A DNA stretch of 64,000 nucleotides from positions 1-64,000 of the forward strand of contig JAFIGX010000026.1 of assembly GCA_017849455.1 (NCBI GenBank), read 5' to 3'. The notes beneath the pieces are model-generated. The model had not been told where the DNA came from. It saw only the letters and a program-made list of their open reading frames with translations, and did not search any database. A program made the position numbers and the translations under genes. Below are positions 1 through 10,300 of the stretch, piece after piece (position 1 is the first letter of the stretch; the number at the start of each line of letters is the position of its first letter). This DNA is from Pseudobacter sp. GTDB taxonomy: Bacteria > Bacteroidota > Bacteroidia > Chitinophagales > Chitinophagaceae.

Positions 1-155
1 AAAGATTTCGGGGCGGCCCCTGTTTATTTTTGGAAAGTAACTTTCTTTATGACCAGGCTGTTCTCCGGCAAGGCCGGATTCCCTGTTTTCCTCCAAACTG
101 CGCCTTTCTTCCAACCCCTCTTTTCTCTTTAGCCGCCTTTAAATTTTATCCCTGA
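1..155. other. Window edge without a confident gene
   Basis: No complete gene is visible. On the minus strand a short open frame between about 131 and 24 ends in the residues VIKKVTFQK followed by TAA (24-26), but a TAA interrupts it at its upstream end and no start codon or known domain is evident. It could be the end of a decayed gene or an intergenic repeat that happens to be open. The region also acts as the 3' flank of the minus-strand lipoprotein gene that ends at 156. Confidence 0.3.
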
Positions 156-608
156 TCATAATTTCAGTTTCTGCAATCCCTCATATTTGATAGGATAATT
201 GATAAATATCCCGCTTCTTCCGATCCTGGCATTACCGTCCAAACGGACCATAACATCCTCTTTGCCCAGGGTCTGTAAAATGCTCATCCCTGAATTTTTC
301 ATATCCACCGTCAGTACCACCGGCAGGTAAAAAGTATCCTTCCGGGGGATCCGGATGGTGGAATCGAGGATCGTCTTCCCGAAATAATTGTTGTTGACAT
401 ATACATCCACTTCCGCCTTTTTCATGGTGAGCGGATAGCTGTTCGGATTGTAATATTTCACATCGACCGCCACGGTCGATTCCTTCAGGCCGAAGCTGAG
501 GACCTTCACATTTTTGATGCCCAGGTAATCGAGTGAGGTGGGTTTGGCGCAGGCCGTCCACAAAAAGGGGAGTATCAATAGCCAGGTCGGTTTGTTCATC
601 TTTTCCAA
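156..608 (-). CDS. LEA type 2 family lipoprotein-like protein
   Basis: A 150-residue protein with a short hydrophobic N-terminus ending at Cys20 (WTAC). This suggests a lipoprotein, although the lipobox is poor because Trp sits at -3. The remainder resembles the LEA-14/WHy beta-sandwich fold: alternating strands, a YNPNSYPL segment (about 53-60) typical of the water-stress/hypersensitive domain, and a C-terminal INYPIKYEG strand. Such proteins in Bacteroidota are small envelope proteins of unknown molecular role. Met4 is an equally possible start. The gene stands alone: the neighbour at 904 is divergent and a candidate promoter lies directly upstream. The family call rests on pattern only. 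Confidence 0.7.
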   Translation of the reverse strand: MEKMNKPTWLLILPFLWTACAKPTSLDYLGIKNVKVLSFGLKESTVAVDVKYYNPNSYPLTMKKAEVDVYVNNNYFGKTILDSTIRIPRKDTFYLPVVLTVDMKNSGMSILQTLGKEDVMVRLDGNARIGRSGIFINYPIKYEGLQKLKL

Positions 609-903
609 TTTATGGACACAAAGTAGGGGATAAATTTTTTACACCAAAAAGGAGTTTGTACTTTAGGTTTTCATTGTGAAAACAATGCTAAATAATTTAG
701 TTTTCCAGCTTGTTCCACGGGCAGAATACTGAAAAATGATCAGCCAATATTATTAGTAATGATTTTTTATCATAAAGTACTATTTATAAGTAAAATTACA
801 ACTGTTATTTTTAATTTTAATTACTATTATGAAGTGCCTGAAAATGAATGGTCCCCCTCATTTCCAGGAATAATTAAACAAGCGAACGAAAGCATCGTAG
901 TGT
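609..903. promoter_or_regulatory. AT-rich divergent intergenic region with candidate promoter
   Basis: This 295-base spacer separates divergently transcribed genes. On the minus strand TTTTTGG (plus 645-650) and TACTTTG (plus 619-625) are about 19 bases apart. That resembles the Bacteroidota TTTG / TAnnTTTG promoter, but the -7 box is one base short. It would give an almost leaderless transcript for the lipoprotein gene. The stretch 690-840 is very AT-rich and may serve the WbqC gene, although no exact promoter match was found there. Confidence 0.3.
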
Positions 904-1524
904 ATGAGATTAATAATTGAAAGTCAATTTTTAGCACCAGTTATTGCGTATAAAAAATCAATTCAAATTACAAATATTGAATTTGAATTATATGATACCT
1001 ATCGGAAAATGAGCTTTCGGAACCGGTGCGTGATCATCGGATCGAACGGCCCCATCACCCTATCCGTTCCCCTCGAAGAAGGCAGGGAACAAAAACTACC
1101 CCTCCGCGAAGTGAGGATCGCCAACCGCCAACCCTGGCAATCGCAGCATTGGAAAACCATCCTTTCCTGTTATAACCGCTCCCCCTGGTTCGAATTTTAC
1201 CGGCATGGACTGGAAGAATTGTATAGCCGTCCGTTTGAATTTTTGGTCGACTGGAACCTGGCCTGCTGGGAATGGATGGACCTCCAACTGGGTAGCCGGA
1301 TGACCACCCAGGTTACCGACCGGTATCTGCCACATTATGATCAATCCGAATATATCGACTGGAGGAACCGGCTGATGCCGCGGTCCATCCAACAGGATTT
1401 TCCAGACCCGGTCCGTTACCGCCAGGTGTTTGAAGACAGGACCGGTTTCATTCCTCATTGCTCGATCATCGACCTGCTTTTCTGTGAAGGAAAAAATGCA
1501 ATCAACCTGTTAACGCAGCCCTGA
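904..1524 (+). CDS. WbqC family protein
   Basis: A 206-residue soluble protein that matches the WbqC-like family from end to end. It has an N-terminal hydrophobic strand, a SVPLEEG-type segment (about 54-60), REVRIANRQPWQSQHWKTI (about 69-87) and a tryptophan-rich helix. Characterised WbqC-family genes sit in polysaccharide or O-antigen clusters, and a glycan-biosynthetic role is usually assumed, but the reaction is not firmly known. Here it is not in a glycan cluster. In Bacteroidota the family often occurs as a single conserved gene. There is no signal peptide, so it is probably cytoplasmic. The first 100 bases are AT-rich compared with the rest of the gene. Confidence 0.8.
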   Translation: MRLIIESQFLAPVIAYKKSIQITNIEFELYDTYRKMSFRNRCVIIGSNGPITLSVPLEEGREQKLPLREVRIANRQPWQSQHWKTILSCYNRSPWFEFYRHGLEELYSRPFEFLVDWNLACWEWMDLQLGSRMTTQVTDRYLPHYDQSEYIDWRNRLMPRSIQQDFPDPVRYRQVFEDRTGFIPHCSIIDLLFCEGKNAINLLTQP

Positions 1525-1604
1525 AAATCTTTGGGGCCTTGTTAATTATGATGGCTTTTATCTATATTGTGTGCCCTGCTCGTATCCCCCTATAATTAGC
1601 ACAC

Positions 1605-4600
1605 ATGTTCAGATCACTACTGCTTATTTGCTTTATGTCGATGACCGTATTGGCTTCCGCCCAGGACTTTACCAATAAAGGAAAAGAGTTTTGGCTGGGC
1701 TATGGCAACCACCAGCAGATGTATACAGCCAGCTGGCCGGGGATGGACATTTATATTACCTCCGATGTCAACACGAGGGTCACGGTCGACATACCCGGAC
1801 TGGGTATTACCATCGGCGTTTTCGATGTGGTGGCCAACCAGATCACCGTTGTCAGCAATGTTACTCCACAGGCATTTTTATTGCGGGAAGGGGTGAGCGA
1901 CAAGGGCATCCACGTGGTGGCCGAAAAGCCCGTAGTGGTCTATGCGCATATCTATTTTTCTTCAGTCTCCGGCGCTACCCTTTGTCTGCCGGTAAGCACC
2001 CTCGGCCGGGAATATTATTCCGTCAATTATGAACAAAGGGCACAGCCCGGCCCAACGAACGACAGCTCCCATTCCTATTTTTTTGTGGTGGCCACTGAAG
2101 ATAATACCACCATCGAGATCACGCCGGCAGCCAATTCATTGTCGGGGGCGATGGTGGCCGGACAAACCTACAGCCAGCTACTCAACAAAGGCCAGGTGTT
2201 CAATTTTCTGTCGCGCACTGACCTGACCGGCTCTGTGATCCGCTCGGTGAATAACGGAAGCGGATGCAAAAAGATAGCCGTCTTCTCCGGCAGCGGCCGC
2301 ATCGGGATCGGGTGCCCAGGCAGTATATCCTCTTCCGATAACCTGTTCCAGCAGATGTACCCCAATAGTACCTGGGGCAAGAAATATCTCACGGCCCCCA
2401 GTGCTACCAGGCCACATAATTATTACAGGATCATCAGGCCCGATCCTTCCACCACGGTCAGACTGGATGGCAATACCATCCCACCGGGCAGTTTTACCAA
2501 TAACTTCTATTATCAGTTCGATGACGGTCTGCCTCATGTGATCGAAGGAGATAAGCCGATTTTCGTTGCCCAATATTTTACTACCCAGAATTGTGGCGAG
2601 CCGACTAATAATGGCGACCCCGAAATGATCTTCCTGAACCCCATCGAGCAAACCATCAACAGGGTTACTCTTACTTCCATGCGGCTGGTCAGCGGGGTCA
2701 ATATTGCGCATTTCATCAATGTCATCATCCGGAATTCACCGGCAGCCATCAATACATTTACGATAGATGGGGTCAATTATAATAACGCATTCACTGTGCA
2801 TCCTTTCGAACCTAATTATGCCTATGCGGAGATCCCGGTGAGTTTTGGAACGCATACCCTCGCCTGCGATACACCGTTCAATGCCATCGCTTATGGGTTC
2901 TCCCGGACCGAATCCTACGGTTATTCTGCAGGCTCCAACCTCAAAGACCTCTACCAGTTCGTGTCGGTGCAAAATGATTTCGCTACCGTCAATTTTCCCG
3001 CCAGTTGCAAGAATACGCCCTTCAAAGTGGTCATGACCTTTCCTTATCAACCCACACAGATCAGGTGGATCTTCGGTCCGGCACTCAATGCCCTTGGCAT
3101 CCGTGATACAACGATTGTGAGCCCGGTCGCCGATTCTTCCTGGAGGATAGATGGCCGCACATTATATAGGTACAAGTTGCAGAAGTCATTCCATGTGGGT
3201 ACGCCCGGAACTTATGCCATTACAGTGAAAGCCGTGAACCCCACCTCCGATGGGTGTTCCGGTGAACAGGAGATCGAATACGAACTGCAAATATTTGAAC
3301 GTCCCAGGGCCGGCCTTGCCTTCACCCATAATGGCTGTATCACCGACAGCGTGGTGTTTACCGATCAATCGACCGGTCCGGGCCGTCCACTCACGAATTG
3401 GTACTGGGATTTCGGGGATGGCACTGCGCCTGTGGACCGCCGCGACCTCAAATACAAATACCTCACCGCCGGCACCTACACTGTCCATCACGCAGCTATT
3501 ACGGATATCGGCTGTGTGTCCGATACTGCTGAATTGAAGCTCGTGTTAGCTGACCCTCCTGAAGCAAAATTCTCCCCGGTTGCCCCTTTCTGTGAAACAG
3601 CACCGGTCCGTTTTACGGACCAGTCTTCCAGCAGCGGCGATCCCATCGTCCGATGGACCTGGCAACTGGGTGATGGCACCACCGTGAATGCGACCGATGG
3701 CAATGCCGTCTCACATACCTACGCAACTCCCGGCGATTACCCGGTAAAGCTGGAAGTAGCTACTGCCAAAGGATGTATCAGCAACCTTTATTCCGAAAAC
3801 ATTTCAGTGCATTCATTGCCGCTTCCGAAGTTCACCATGCCGGAGGCATGCGTGAACGATGCTTATGCCGGGTTCACCGATGCCAGCACCATTCCCGATC
3901 ATACGGAAGCGCAATTCACTTATTTATGGGACTTCGGCGATAACCAAACCTCTACCGCCAAAGACGCGCGTCATAAATATGCTGCCGTAGGCAATTATAA
4001 CGTTCGCCTGCAGGTAACCTCCAATAACGGCTGTACACAATCCATTACACAACCATTTACCCTGAATGGCAATGTGCAGCAGGCAGGGTTCCTGCCGGAC
4101 GTTACCCGTGCTTTGTGCTCGAACCAGCCGGTGAGCATCCGGGATGCATCGCGGGTGGACTTCGGGAATCTCACGAGGATAGTGATCTATTGGGACTACC
4201 AGAATGATCCTACCAACAAGACCGTCGATGAAAATCCTTCATTGGGGAAAACCTATACCCATAAATACCCAGATTTTTCATCGCCTCTCACCAAAACCTT
4301 CAGGATATTGTATGAGGCTTACAGTGGGGATGTCTGCTCCAAAATGAGCAGTACGGATCTCGTTATCCAATCGAGCCCGGTGATAGAGTTCCAGCCATTG
4401 AAAGCAGTATGTGAGGAAGTATCTCCATTCCTCATAAAAGAGATCGACCTTCTCTATACATTTGGTGGCAGCGGCCTGTTCACAGGACCGGGCATCTCCT
4501 CCAGCGGGTTGTTCAATCCCAAAGTAGCCGGGCAGGGACTGCATACCATTCATTATGATTATACGGCAGCCAATGGATGCACTACCAGTAAGGAACAAAC

Positions 4601-5117
4601 GATATTGGTAAACCCGACCCCCACGGCAGATGCAGGGCCCGACAAGGGGGTACTGCCCGGAGGAGTGGTCGTTCTGCAAGGGAAGGGTACCGGGGCAGGG
4701 ATCACTTATAAATGGACACCCGCCATTGCCATCAACGATCCGACCAGGGCAACGCCCACCGTTTCACCTGAAGCAGATACTTATTATACACTCAATGTTA
4801 CATCGTCCGATGGCTGTGTAGCCAGCGACGAGGTATTCGTAAAATACATGAACAGGGTGGTAGTGCCCAATGCCTTTACACCCAATGGCGATGGGATCAA
4901 TGATACCTGGCTGATCCTGTTCCTGGATTCATACCCCGGCTGCACGGTGGATGTATTCAACCGCTATGGACAAAAGGTTTTCAGTTCAACCGGCTATGGT
5001 AAAGCATGGGATGGACGGGTCAATGGAAATCCACTGCCTGTCGGAACTTATTATTGGATCATCAACCCGCGCAATGGGAAGCCTTTGATGAATGGATCGG
5101 TAACTATTATACGATGA
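1605..5117 (+). CDS. IgGFc-domain/PKD surface protein with T9SS type B sorting domain
   Basis: A 1170-residue secreted protein. A signal peptide covers about residues 1-19 (cleavage near ASA-QD). It is followed by an IgGFc-binding-like N-terminal domain (about 20-440), at least three PKD-type beta-sandwich domains (about 565-830, each with a WDFGD or WQLGD motif) and further Ig-like repeats. The last 85 residues, from VVVPNAFTPNGDGIND at about 1085, form the gliding-motility-associated type B C-terminal domain. This domain sends proteins through the type IX secretion system to the cell surface and needs a PorP/SprF-family partner, which is encoded immediately downstream with a 4-base overlap. 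The likely role is adhesion or surface-filament formation; the binding target cannot be read from sequence. Confidence 0.9.
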   Translation: MFRSLLLICFMSMTVLASAQDFTNKGKEFWLGYGNHQQMYTASWPGMDIYITSDVNTRVTVDIPGLGITIGVFDVVANQITVVSNVTPQAFLLREGVSDKGIHVVAEKPVVVYAHIYFSSVSGATLCLPVSTLGREYYSVNYEQRAQPGPTNDSSHSYFFVVATEDNTTIEITPAANSLSGAMVAGQTYSQLLNKGQVFNFLSRTDLTGSVIRSVNNGSGCKKIAVFSGSGRIGIGCPGSISSSDNLFQQMYPNSTWGKKYLTAPSATRPHNYYRIIRPDPSTTVRLDGNTIPPGSFTNNFYYQFDDGLPHVIEGDKPIFVAQYFTTQNCGEPTNNGDPEMIFLNPIEQTINRVTLTSMRLVSGVNIAHFINVIIRNSPAAINTFTIDGVNYNNAFTVHPFEPNYAYAEIPVSFGTHTLACDTPFNAIAYGFSRTESYGYSAGSNLKDLYQFVSVQNDFATVNFPASCKNTPFKVVMTFPYQPTQIRWIFGPALNALGIRDTTIVSPVADSSWRIDGRTLYRYKLQKSFHVGTPGTYAITVKAVNPTSDGCSGEQEIEYELQIFERPRAGLAFTHNGCITDSVVFTDQSTGPGRPLTNWYWDFGDGTAPVDRRDLKYKYLTAGTYTVHHAAITDIGCVSDTAELKLVLADPPEAKFSPVAPFCETAPVRFTDQSSSSGDPIVRWTWQLGDGTTVNATDGNAVSHTYATPGDYPVKLEVATAKGCISNLYSENISVHSLPLPKFTMPEACVNDAYAGFTDASTIPDHTEAQFTYLWDFGDNQTSTAKDARHKYAAVGNYNVRLQVTSNNGCTQSITQPFTLNGNVQQAGFLPDVTRALCSNQPVSIRDASRVDFGNLTRIVIYWDYQNDPTNKTVDENPSLGKTYTHKYPDFSSPLTKTFRILYEAYSGDVCSKMSSTDLVIQSSPVIEFQPLKAVCEEVSPFLIKEIDLLYTFGGSGLFTGPGISSSGLFNPKVAGQGLHTIHYDYTAANGCTTSKEQTILVNPTPTADAGPDKGVLPGGVVVLQGKGTGAGITYKWTPAIAINDPTRATPTVSPEADTYYTLNVTSSDGCVASDEVFVKYMNRVVVPNAFTPNGDGINDTWLILFLDSYPGCTVDVFNRYGQKVFSSTGYGKAWDGRVNGNPLPVGTYYWIINPRNGKPLMNGSVTIIR

Positions 5118-6139
5118 TGAAAAAAATTACCTGCTGGATTGTCCTGTTGATGGGATGCGTTGTTGCCGGTGCACAACAGAAGCCGCATTATACCCAGTAT
5201 GTGCTGAACCAGTATATCATCAATCCGGCCCTCACCGGCATCGAAAATTATATCGACGTTAAAGTAAGCCATCGCCATCAATGGGTGGGAATCGACGGCG
5301 CTCCTGTCACCACCTATCTCACTATACACGGGCCTATCGGCAAGAAGGATTACCGCACCACTGCCACCAGTTACCGGGTGCCCGGCGAAAATCCGAGGGG
5401 GGAACGTTATTGGGAAACCTATACTGCTGCGGAACCGCATCATGGGATCGGGTTGCAGGTGATCAACGACAAAACAGGGCCACTGAACCGTTTCGGGGGA
5501 TATATTACCTATGCCTATCATATCGGCATCAGCGCGAAGACCAGTCTGGCTGCAGGTTTCGGCGCAGGCTTCACCAACCTCAGCCTGAATACCAATAAGC
5601 TCGATTTCGGGATCATTACACCGGTCGATCCTGCAGTATACACAAGCCGGGAAGTGAACCAGTTCAAACCCGATTTCAATGCAGGCGTTTATCTCTATTC
5701 GGCCGATTATTTCGTCGGCCTTTCGGCACAGCAGATCATTCCCCAGAAAGTGAATTTTTCGGATAATGAAGTGAGATCATCGGATAGCAAATTCGTACCG
5801 CATTTATTTGCTACTGCCGGTTACCGTTTCCTGCTGTCGGAAGATTTCAATTTCATTCCTTCGGTAATGATAAAATATATCAACCCATTGCCTGTACAGA
5901 CAGAGATCAATGGCAAGTTACAATACCAGGACCTCGCGTGGATCGGCGCCAGCTACCGTTCTGGTGAGGGTTTTGCCGGAATGGTGGGTATGAATATTTC
6001 CAATACGCTGAATCTTGGTTATGCGTACGATTATACTACTTCCCGCCTCAGTACTGTCAGTAAAGGCACTCATGAACTGATGATCGGGTTTCTCATCGGG
6101 AATAAATATGGGGATTGGTGCCCGAAGAATGTGTGGTGA
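5114..6139 (+). CDS. PorP/SprF family type IX secretion outer-membrane protein
   Basis: A 341-residue outer-membrane beta-barrel protein with an N-terminal signal peptide ending near AGAQQ. The start of the mature part (HYTQYVLNQYIINPALTG) is the hallmark of the PorP/SprF family. The family works with T9SS: SprF-like proteins help secrete, and perhaps anchor, a cognate type B CTD protein. The ATG at 5114 was chosen because it overlaps the TGA of the upstream gene as ATGA (translational coupling) and is followed at once by a signal peptide. A longer in-frame start at 5006 would translate upstream coding sequence and bury the signal peptide. The pair very probably forms one secretion unit. Confidence 0.92.
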   Translation: MMKKITCWIVLLMGCVVAGAQQKPHYTQYVLNQYIINPALTGIENYIDVKVSHRHQWVGIDGAPVTTYLTIHGPIGKKDYRTTATSYRVPGENPRGERYWETYTAAEPHHGIGLQVINDKTGPLNRFGGYITYAYHIGISAKTSLAAGFGAGFTNLSLNTNKLDFGIITPVDPAVYTSREVNQFKPDFNAGVYLYSADYFVGLSAQQIIPQKVNFSDNEVRSSDSKFVPHLFATAGYRFLLSEDFNFIPSVMIKYINPLPVQTEINGKLQYQDLAWIGASYRSGEGFAGMVGMNISNTLNLGYAYDYTTSRLSTVSKGTHELMIGFLIGNKYGDWCPKNVW

Positions 6140-6221
6140 GCAGTTTTTTGCTTTCACAGTTATCGCCTGAATTGACACGGTTACCAGCCAATTCTGCACA
6201 GTTACCAAACTCATGGTGATA

Positions 6222-6255
6222 TTGTATCTGGTTTAATGGATGTTTAATAGATTTG
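6222..6255 (+). promoter_or_regulatory. Bacteroidota-type promoter
   Basis: TTG at 6222-6224 and an exact TAGATTTG (-7 class TAnnTTTG) at 6248-6255 are 23 bases apart. Transcription would start near 6262, about 30 bases before the tail-fibre-like gene at 6293. It would probably also read into the Rhs-like genes downstream, since the following gaps are only 47 and 11 bases. Confidence 0.5.
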
Positions 6256-6292
6256 AATGGTAGAGTAAATCCCTAATACTTAAAACCATTTT

Positions 6293-7282
6293 ATGAGCAT
6301 CCGTCTGAATGCCCTTTTTTCCCTTCCTTTGGGTTATGTGGCCCGCACTACCATTTGTCTGTTAACTGTATTATTGATCAGCAGCTCTCTTTCTGCGCAA
6401 AACACTTATCCCTGGCCTGCCAGTGGGAATATCGGGATCGGCACCACGAGTGCAAGTTCCAACCTCCAAATATCGGGGAATGCGGAAATAGGCGATAGCC
6501 AGGACCCAACCAAATATGGATTCCTGCAATTGACTAGGCCACTGAACCAGGGAGATAATAAATTTCATTTATCATTTGTCAGGAATGGTAACAGTATTGC
6601 TGGTATGGGATATGCCCTGAATAGTAATGTGTTGGGTATATGGCAAGCTAATACCAATCAGGCCGCGCCATTGATTGCCATGACAACAAATCAAAAAGTA
6701 GGTATTGGAACTTCAACTCCTGCCAACAGGTTAACAATTGCCGGAACTCAAGGAGATATTCATATCGGTGATGCTTTGTTCGGTCAAGGTTATAATGGTA
6801 TCTGGCTGAACGGTTCCACCAATGGACTTGATTACAATTTTATTTCGAAGGCTACCGATAATAATCTCTACATAAACCGTCCAGCAGGCGCGGGCATTTA
6901 TTTCAGGCAGAGCAACCAGGATCAGGTAATCATTGCTCCAAATGGAAATATGGGGATCGGCACTATGTCACCTCAGGGGAAGCTGGCCGTGAACGGAGAC
7001 ATATTTGCAAAAAAAGTGAAAGTGACGCAAACGGGCTGGCCGGATTATGTTTTTGAGCATGATTATCCACTACCTCCTCTGGCGCAAGTGGAGCGCTATG
7101 TTCGGGAAAATAAACATTTGCCAAATGTTCCTTCCGCTGCTTCAGTAGAAAAAGAAGGGCTTGATCTTGGCGATACCCAGGCTGTATTGTTGAAGAAGAT
7201 TGAAGAGCTTACCTTATATATTCTTCAGCTCAATAAACGTATCGCAGACCTTGAGGCCCAGCAAAAGCCTTCGAAAAAATAG
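6293..7282 (+). CDS. Tail-fibre-like secreted protein with C-terminal coiled coil
   Basis: A 329-residue protein with an N-terminal signal peptide (hydrophobic run about 16-34, cleavage near LSA-QN). It carries repeated NIGIGTTS/VGIGTSTP/MGIGTMSP motifs (about 45-52, 143-148, 223-229), typical of phage-tail-fibre or trimeric beta-helical stalk segments. A conserved Bacteroidota C-terminal module follows (FEHDYPLPPLAQVERYV ... NKHLPNVPSA, about 255-285), and the protein ends in a leucine-rich coiled coil (about 295-323). No S74 peptidase catalytic motif was seen. Probably a homotrimeric cell-surface stalk. It directly precedes the two Rhs-like genes and may share their transcript. Its ligand is unknown. 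Confidence 0.75.
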   Translation: MSIRLNALFSLPLGYVARTTICLLTVLLISSSLSAQNTYPWPASGNIGIGTTSASSNLQISGNAEIGDSQDPTKYGFLQLTRPLNQGDNKFHLSFVRNGNSIAGMGYALNSNVLGIWQANTNQAAPLIAMTTNQKVGIGTSTPANRLTIAGTQGDIHIGDALFGQGYNGIWLNGSTNGLDYNFISKATDNNLYINRPAGAGIYFRQSNQDQVIIAPNGNMGIGTMSPQGKLAVNGDIFAKKVKVTQTGWPDYVFEHDYPLPPLAQVERYVRENKHLPNVPSAASVEKEGLDLGDTQAVLLKKIEELTLYILQLNKRIADLEAQQKPSKK

Positions 7283-7329
7283 GCCCCACAATTTTCTGTA
7301 TTTATTGATTAATCCAATGTTTACCTGAT

Positions 7330-10300
7330 ATGAGACAGTGGTTACTTTGTTTGACATTGATATGGTATAATATTTCCTTTGGCCAGGTTAACCTTCAGAC
7401 AGGCGCAGCCCAGGCCTTTTTTCCTCTGTTCGAGCATTCAGATTCAAAAAACCGGCTGGGTACCAGTATTTCCCTGCAATATATCTATGGGAATGGTCTG
7501 AAAGTAAATGAGCCTGCATCGAATGTTGGTACAGGCTGGTTATTACAGGCAGGTGGTTTTATTTCCAGGATACAGCATGGCGAACCTGATGATCAACGTA
7601 TGGCTACCCTCCCTTCCCAGCCAGATGATATAGTGTCTGGTCCTGCAACGTATCAATATCAAACCGGGTATATGTATTCTCCAACATTGCCTCAGAATTC
7701 CATGAATCCTATAGCGTCTTTCGTGCCTGTGTTTCCTAAGAACTTTGCTTCCAACTATAAAATACTCCTGGATGATAGAGAACAGGATATTTATGCTTTT
7801 CAATTTAACGGCCGATCCGGCCAGTTTGTGATAGGAAAGAATAAGGAACCTCAGTTCATTCTGGATTCAAAATTGAAAATAACCTTTGAAGAGCAAAATA
7901 TGACTTCGTCAAGGATCAGGACATGGATCAGTTCGTTTACGATCACTGACGAGGAAGGGATTCAATATAAATTTTCTGAATTGGAGTTGACAGAACTATT
8001 CAAGTACCAGCCTTCTGGCGCAACAGTAAGCAATTTTAAAGTATTCACAGCAAACGTACCAGGTTCGAGTGATGTTAATTTGATCGTAAGTAAATGGTTT
8101 CTTACAGAGATCAAAAATCCTCTTACAAATGCGAAGATCACATTTAATTACAATTTGTATTCTATAGATATGGAAGGAGCGAAACAGGCATCAAGCCAGA
8201 CCTCGCAAAACGGTTCTACTTCCAAACAGGTGCTGGTCCAAAAAGTCAGAATGCAAAGCAAACGGCTCAGCTCGATATTGTTGCCAGACAATTATAAAGT
8301 CAATTTCAATTACTGGAGCGATAACAGGATGGATCTGCCAGGCGACAATCCATTAAAGGAGATCAATGTGTTGTATAATAATAGTATTATAAGCGGTTAC
8401 AGATTCAACTATGGATACATTGTGACGAATGAGATCAAACCACTCAATTTTCAGCCTCAATTCTCTTGGCAACTGAGAGCGGCCAGACTTTGTCTCACCG
8501 ATTTTAGAAAAATTGGCCGGAATGGAGCTACATTACCTCCATGTACGTTCACGTACAACATTCCCACACTGGCATCCATGAATTATGTACCTCATGTATT
8601 CACGGTTATGACAGACCATTGGGGGTATTATAGCCCGAATACCAATTCCATTTCTGAATCTTCCGATGGATACCCGGTTGGAACCCTACAGGATAAGAAT
8701 TTTACGTTCAGTACCCTCTGGGCACAGTTTGGCATTCTTAATAAAATACAATACCCTGAAGGGGGGAGCCTGGAGTTCGAGTATGAGGGTAACCAGGCTG
8801 AAAACAGCCCCTATGCCAATAAATATGCAGGCGGGATTCGTGTTAAGAGAGTAATACAATATGACGGCGTTTCCCATACGAATGATATTATTAAGCATTA
8901 CAAGTATTTAAAAGCAGATGGGGTTTCTTCCTCCGCATGGGGGTTTGAGGTTGCAAGGTATACAGACAGCAAGGTGTTTCGGCAATATAAGGTGAGTGGG
9001 AGTTCTGAGATTGGCTATAACCAGGCAGATTTGGCAGTTAATTTTTTGAAATCATTTGTAACGAGCCAGTTTCAGGCTATGGGGGCTATGGGGGCAAGTG
9101 CCGTATTAAATGGAAATGCAATAGGAGGATATGAGGTGATCATCATTTATATTTTGAATGAGCTGCTTGACATATTGTTTGGAGAAAATTTTAAGGATTA
9201 TACAGTTTCTATTATCACAAACGACAATATGAATCTGGCTAATCCCCTGCCTATGCAATATTCCAGGGTAGAGGTTATCGATGCAATTTATAATAGTAGT
9301 GGCGTTTATACAGGAACTAATGGTAGTGCTGTGTATGAATTTACTTCTGACCAATTTGTCGCCCCAAGGCTTCCGGCATCTTTAGCTGCTCCATACAGCG
9401 CAGCCCAGCAACGTTATGGATATTGGGTCTACGGATTACCACAGGTGATTACCTGGCTCAATGCCAGCGGGCAGCCTGTAAGGAAAGTTGAAAATTTTTA
9501 CAATCCTGTTATACGAGAGATCAATAATAACAATTTTGTTTCCAGGTCCTGGTACGTCAATACACAGGTTGCCGCCGGCTATACCTCCGCATTTACAGTT
9601 ACCCAGAGCAGCTTTCTCAATTCACAATCTTTTTATCCTTTACAGGGCAGAACAGAGCTTACCAAATCTGTTGAAACTTTCTACAATTCAAACGGAGGCA
9701 GTACAAATACTGAAACCCTGTATACTTATAGCCCGGAGAACTTTCAGGTTAGATCGGTCAGTGTCAAAGACAGCAAGGGCGATATATCAGGCACTACTAC
9801 CTATTACGTATCTGATTATAATATTCCTGGAAGTGTAATCAGCAACATGAAAATGGCTAACATCATGCTGGCCCCGGTAAGTATGAATAGTTGGAAAAAA
9901 TTCGGAGTAGACAATGACAGGAAACTTATCAAATCAGTGGTTACCGAATATATGCAGGTAGAGAACGGTGATATAAGACCAACCCAGGTATTCAGTTCAC
10001 AATTGACAGCCCCACTGGATAATAGCATTGCCAATGAAGGTAATTTCAGCCCAACCAATTTTAAGAATTACACTTATCTGAAGCCCCTTACTGCCACTTC
10101 ATTCAACCAGGGGAATCCGGTACAGCAGATCATCAATTCAGGCTTTTCGATCAAGTCAGCCATCTATGATTATAACGCACGCCTGAAAGTAGCTGAAATA
10201 GATAATGCATCTGTTAGTGAAGTAAGGTATACGTCCTTTGAAGCAGATGGTAATGGTGGTTGGAGCTTTTCACCTGGTAATATTGTAGCCGAGCCATGCC

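Noticed and set aside
5006..5113. N-terminal extension of the PorP/SprF-like protein
   Set aside because: The extension is an out-of-frame reading of the upstream sorting domain and would place the signal peptide 37 residues inside the protein.
6293..7282. Prophage remnant suggested by the tail-fibre-like protein
   Set aside because: It has a signal peptide, no other phage genes are near, and this protein type is common as a chromosomal surface protein in Bacteroidota.
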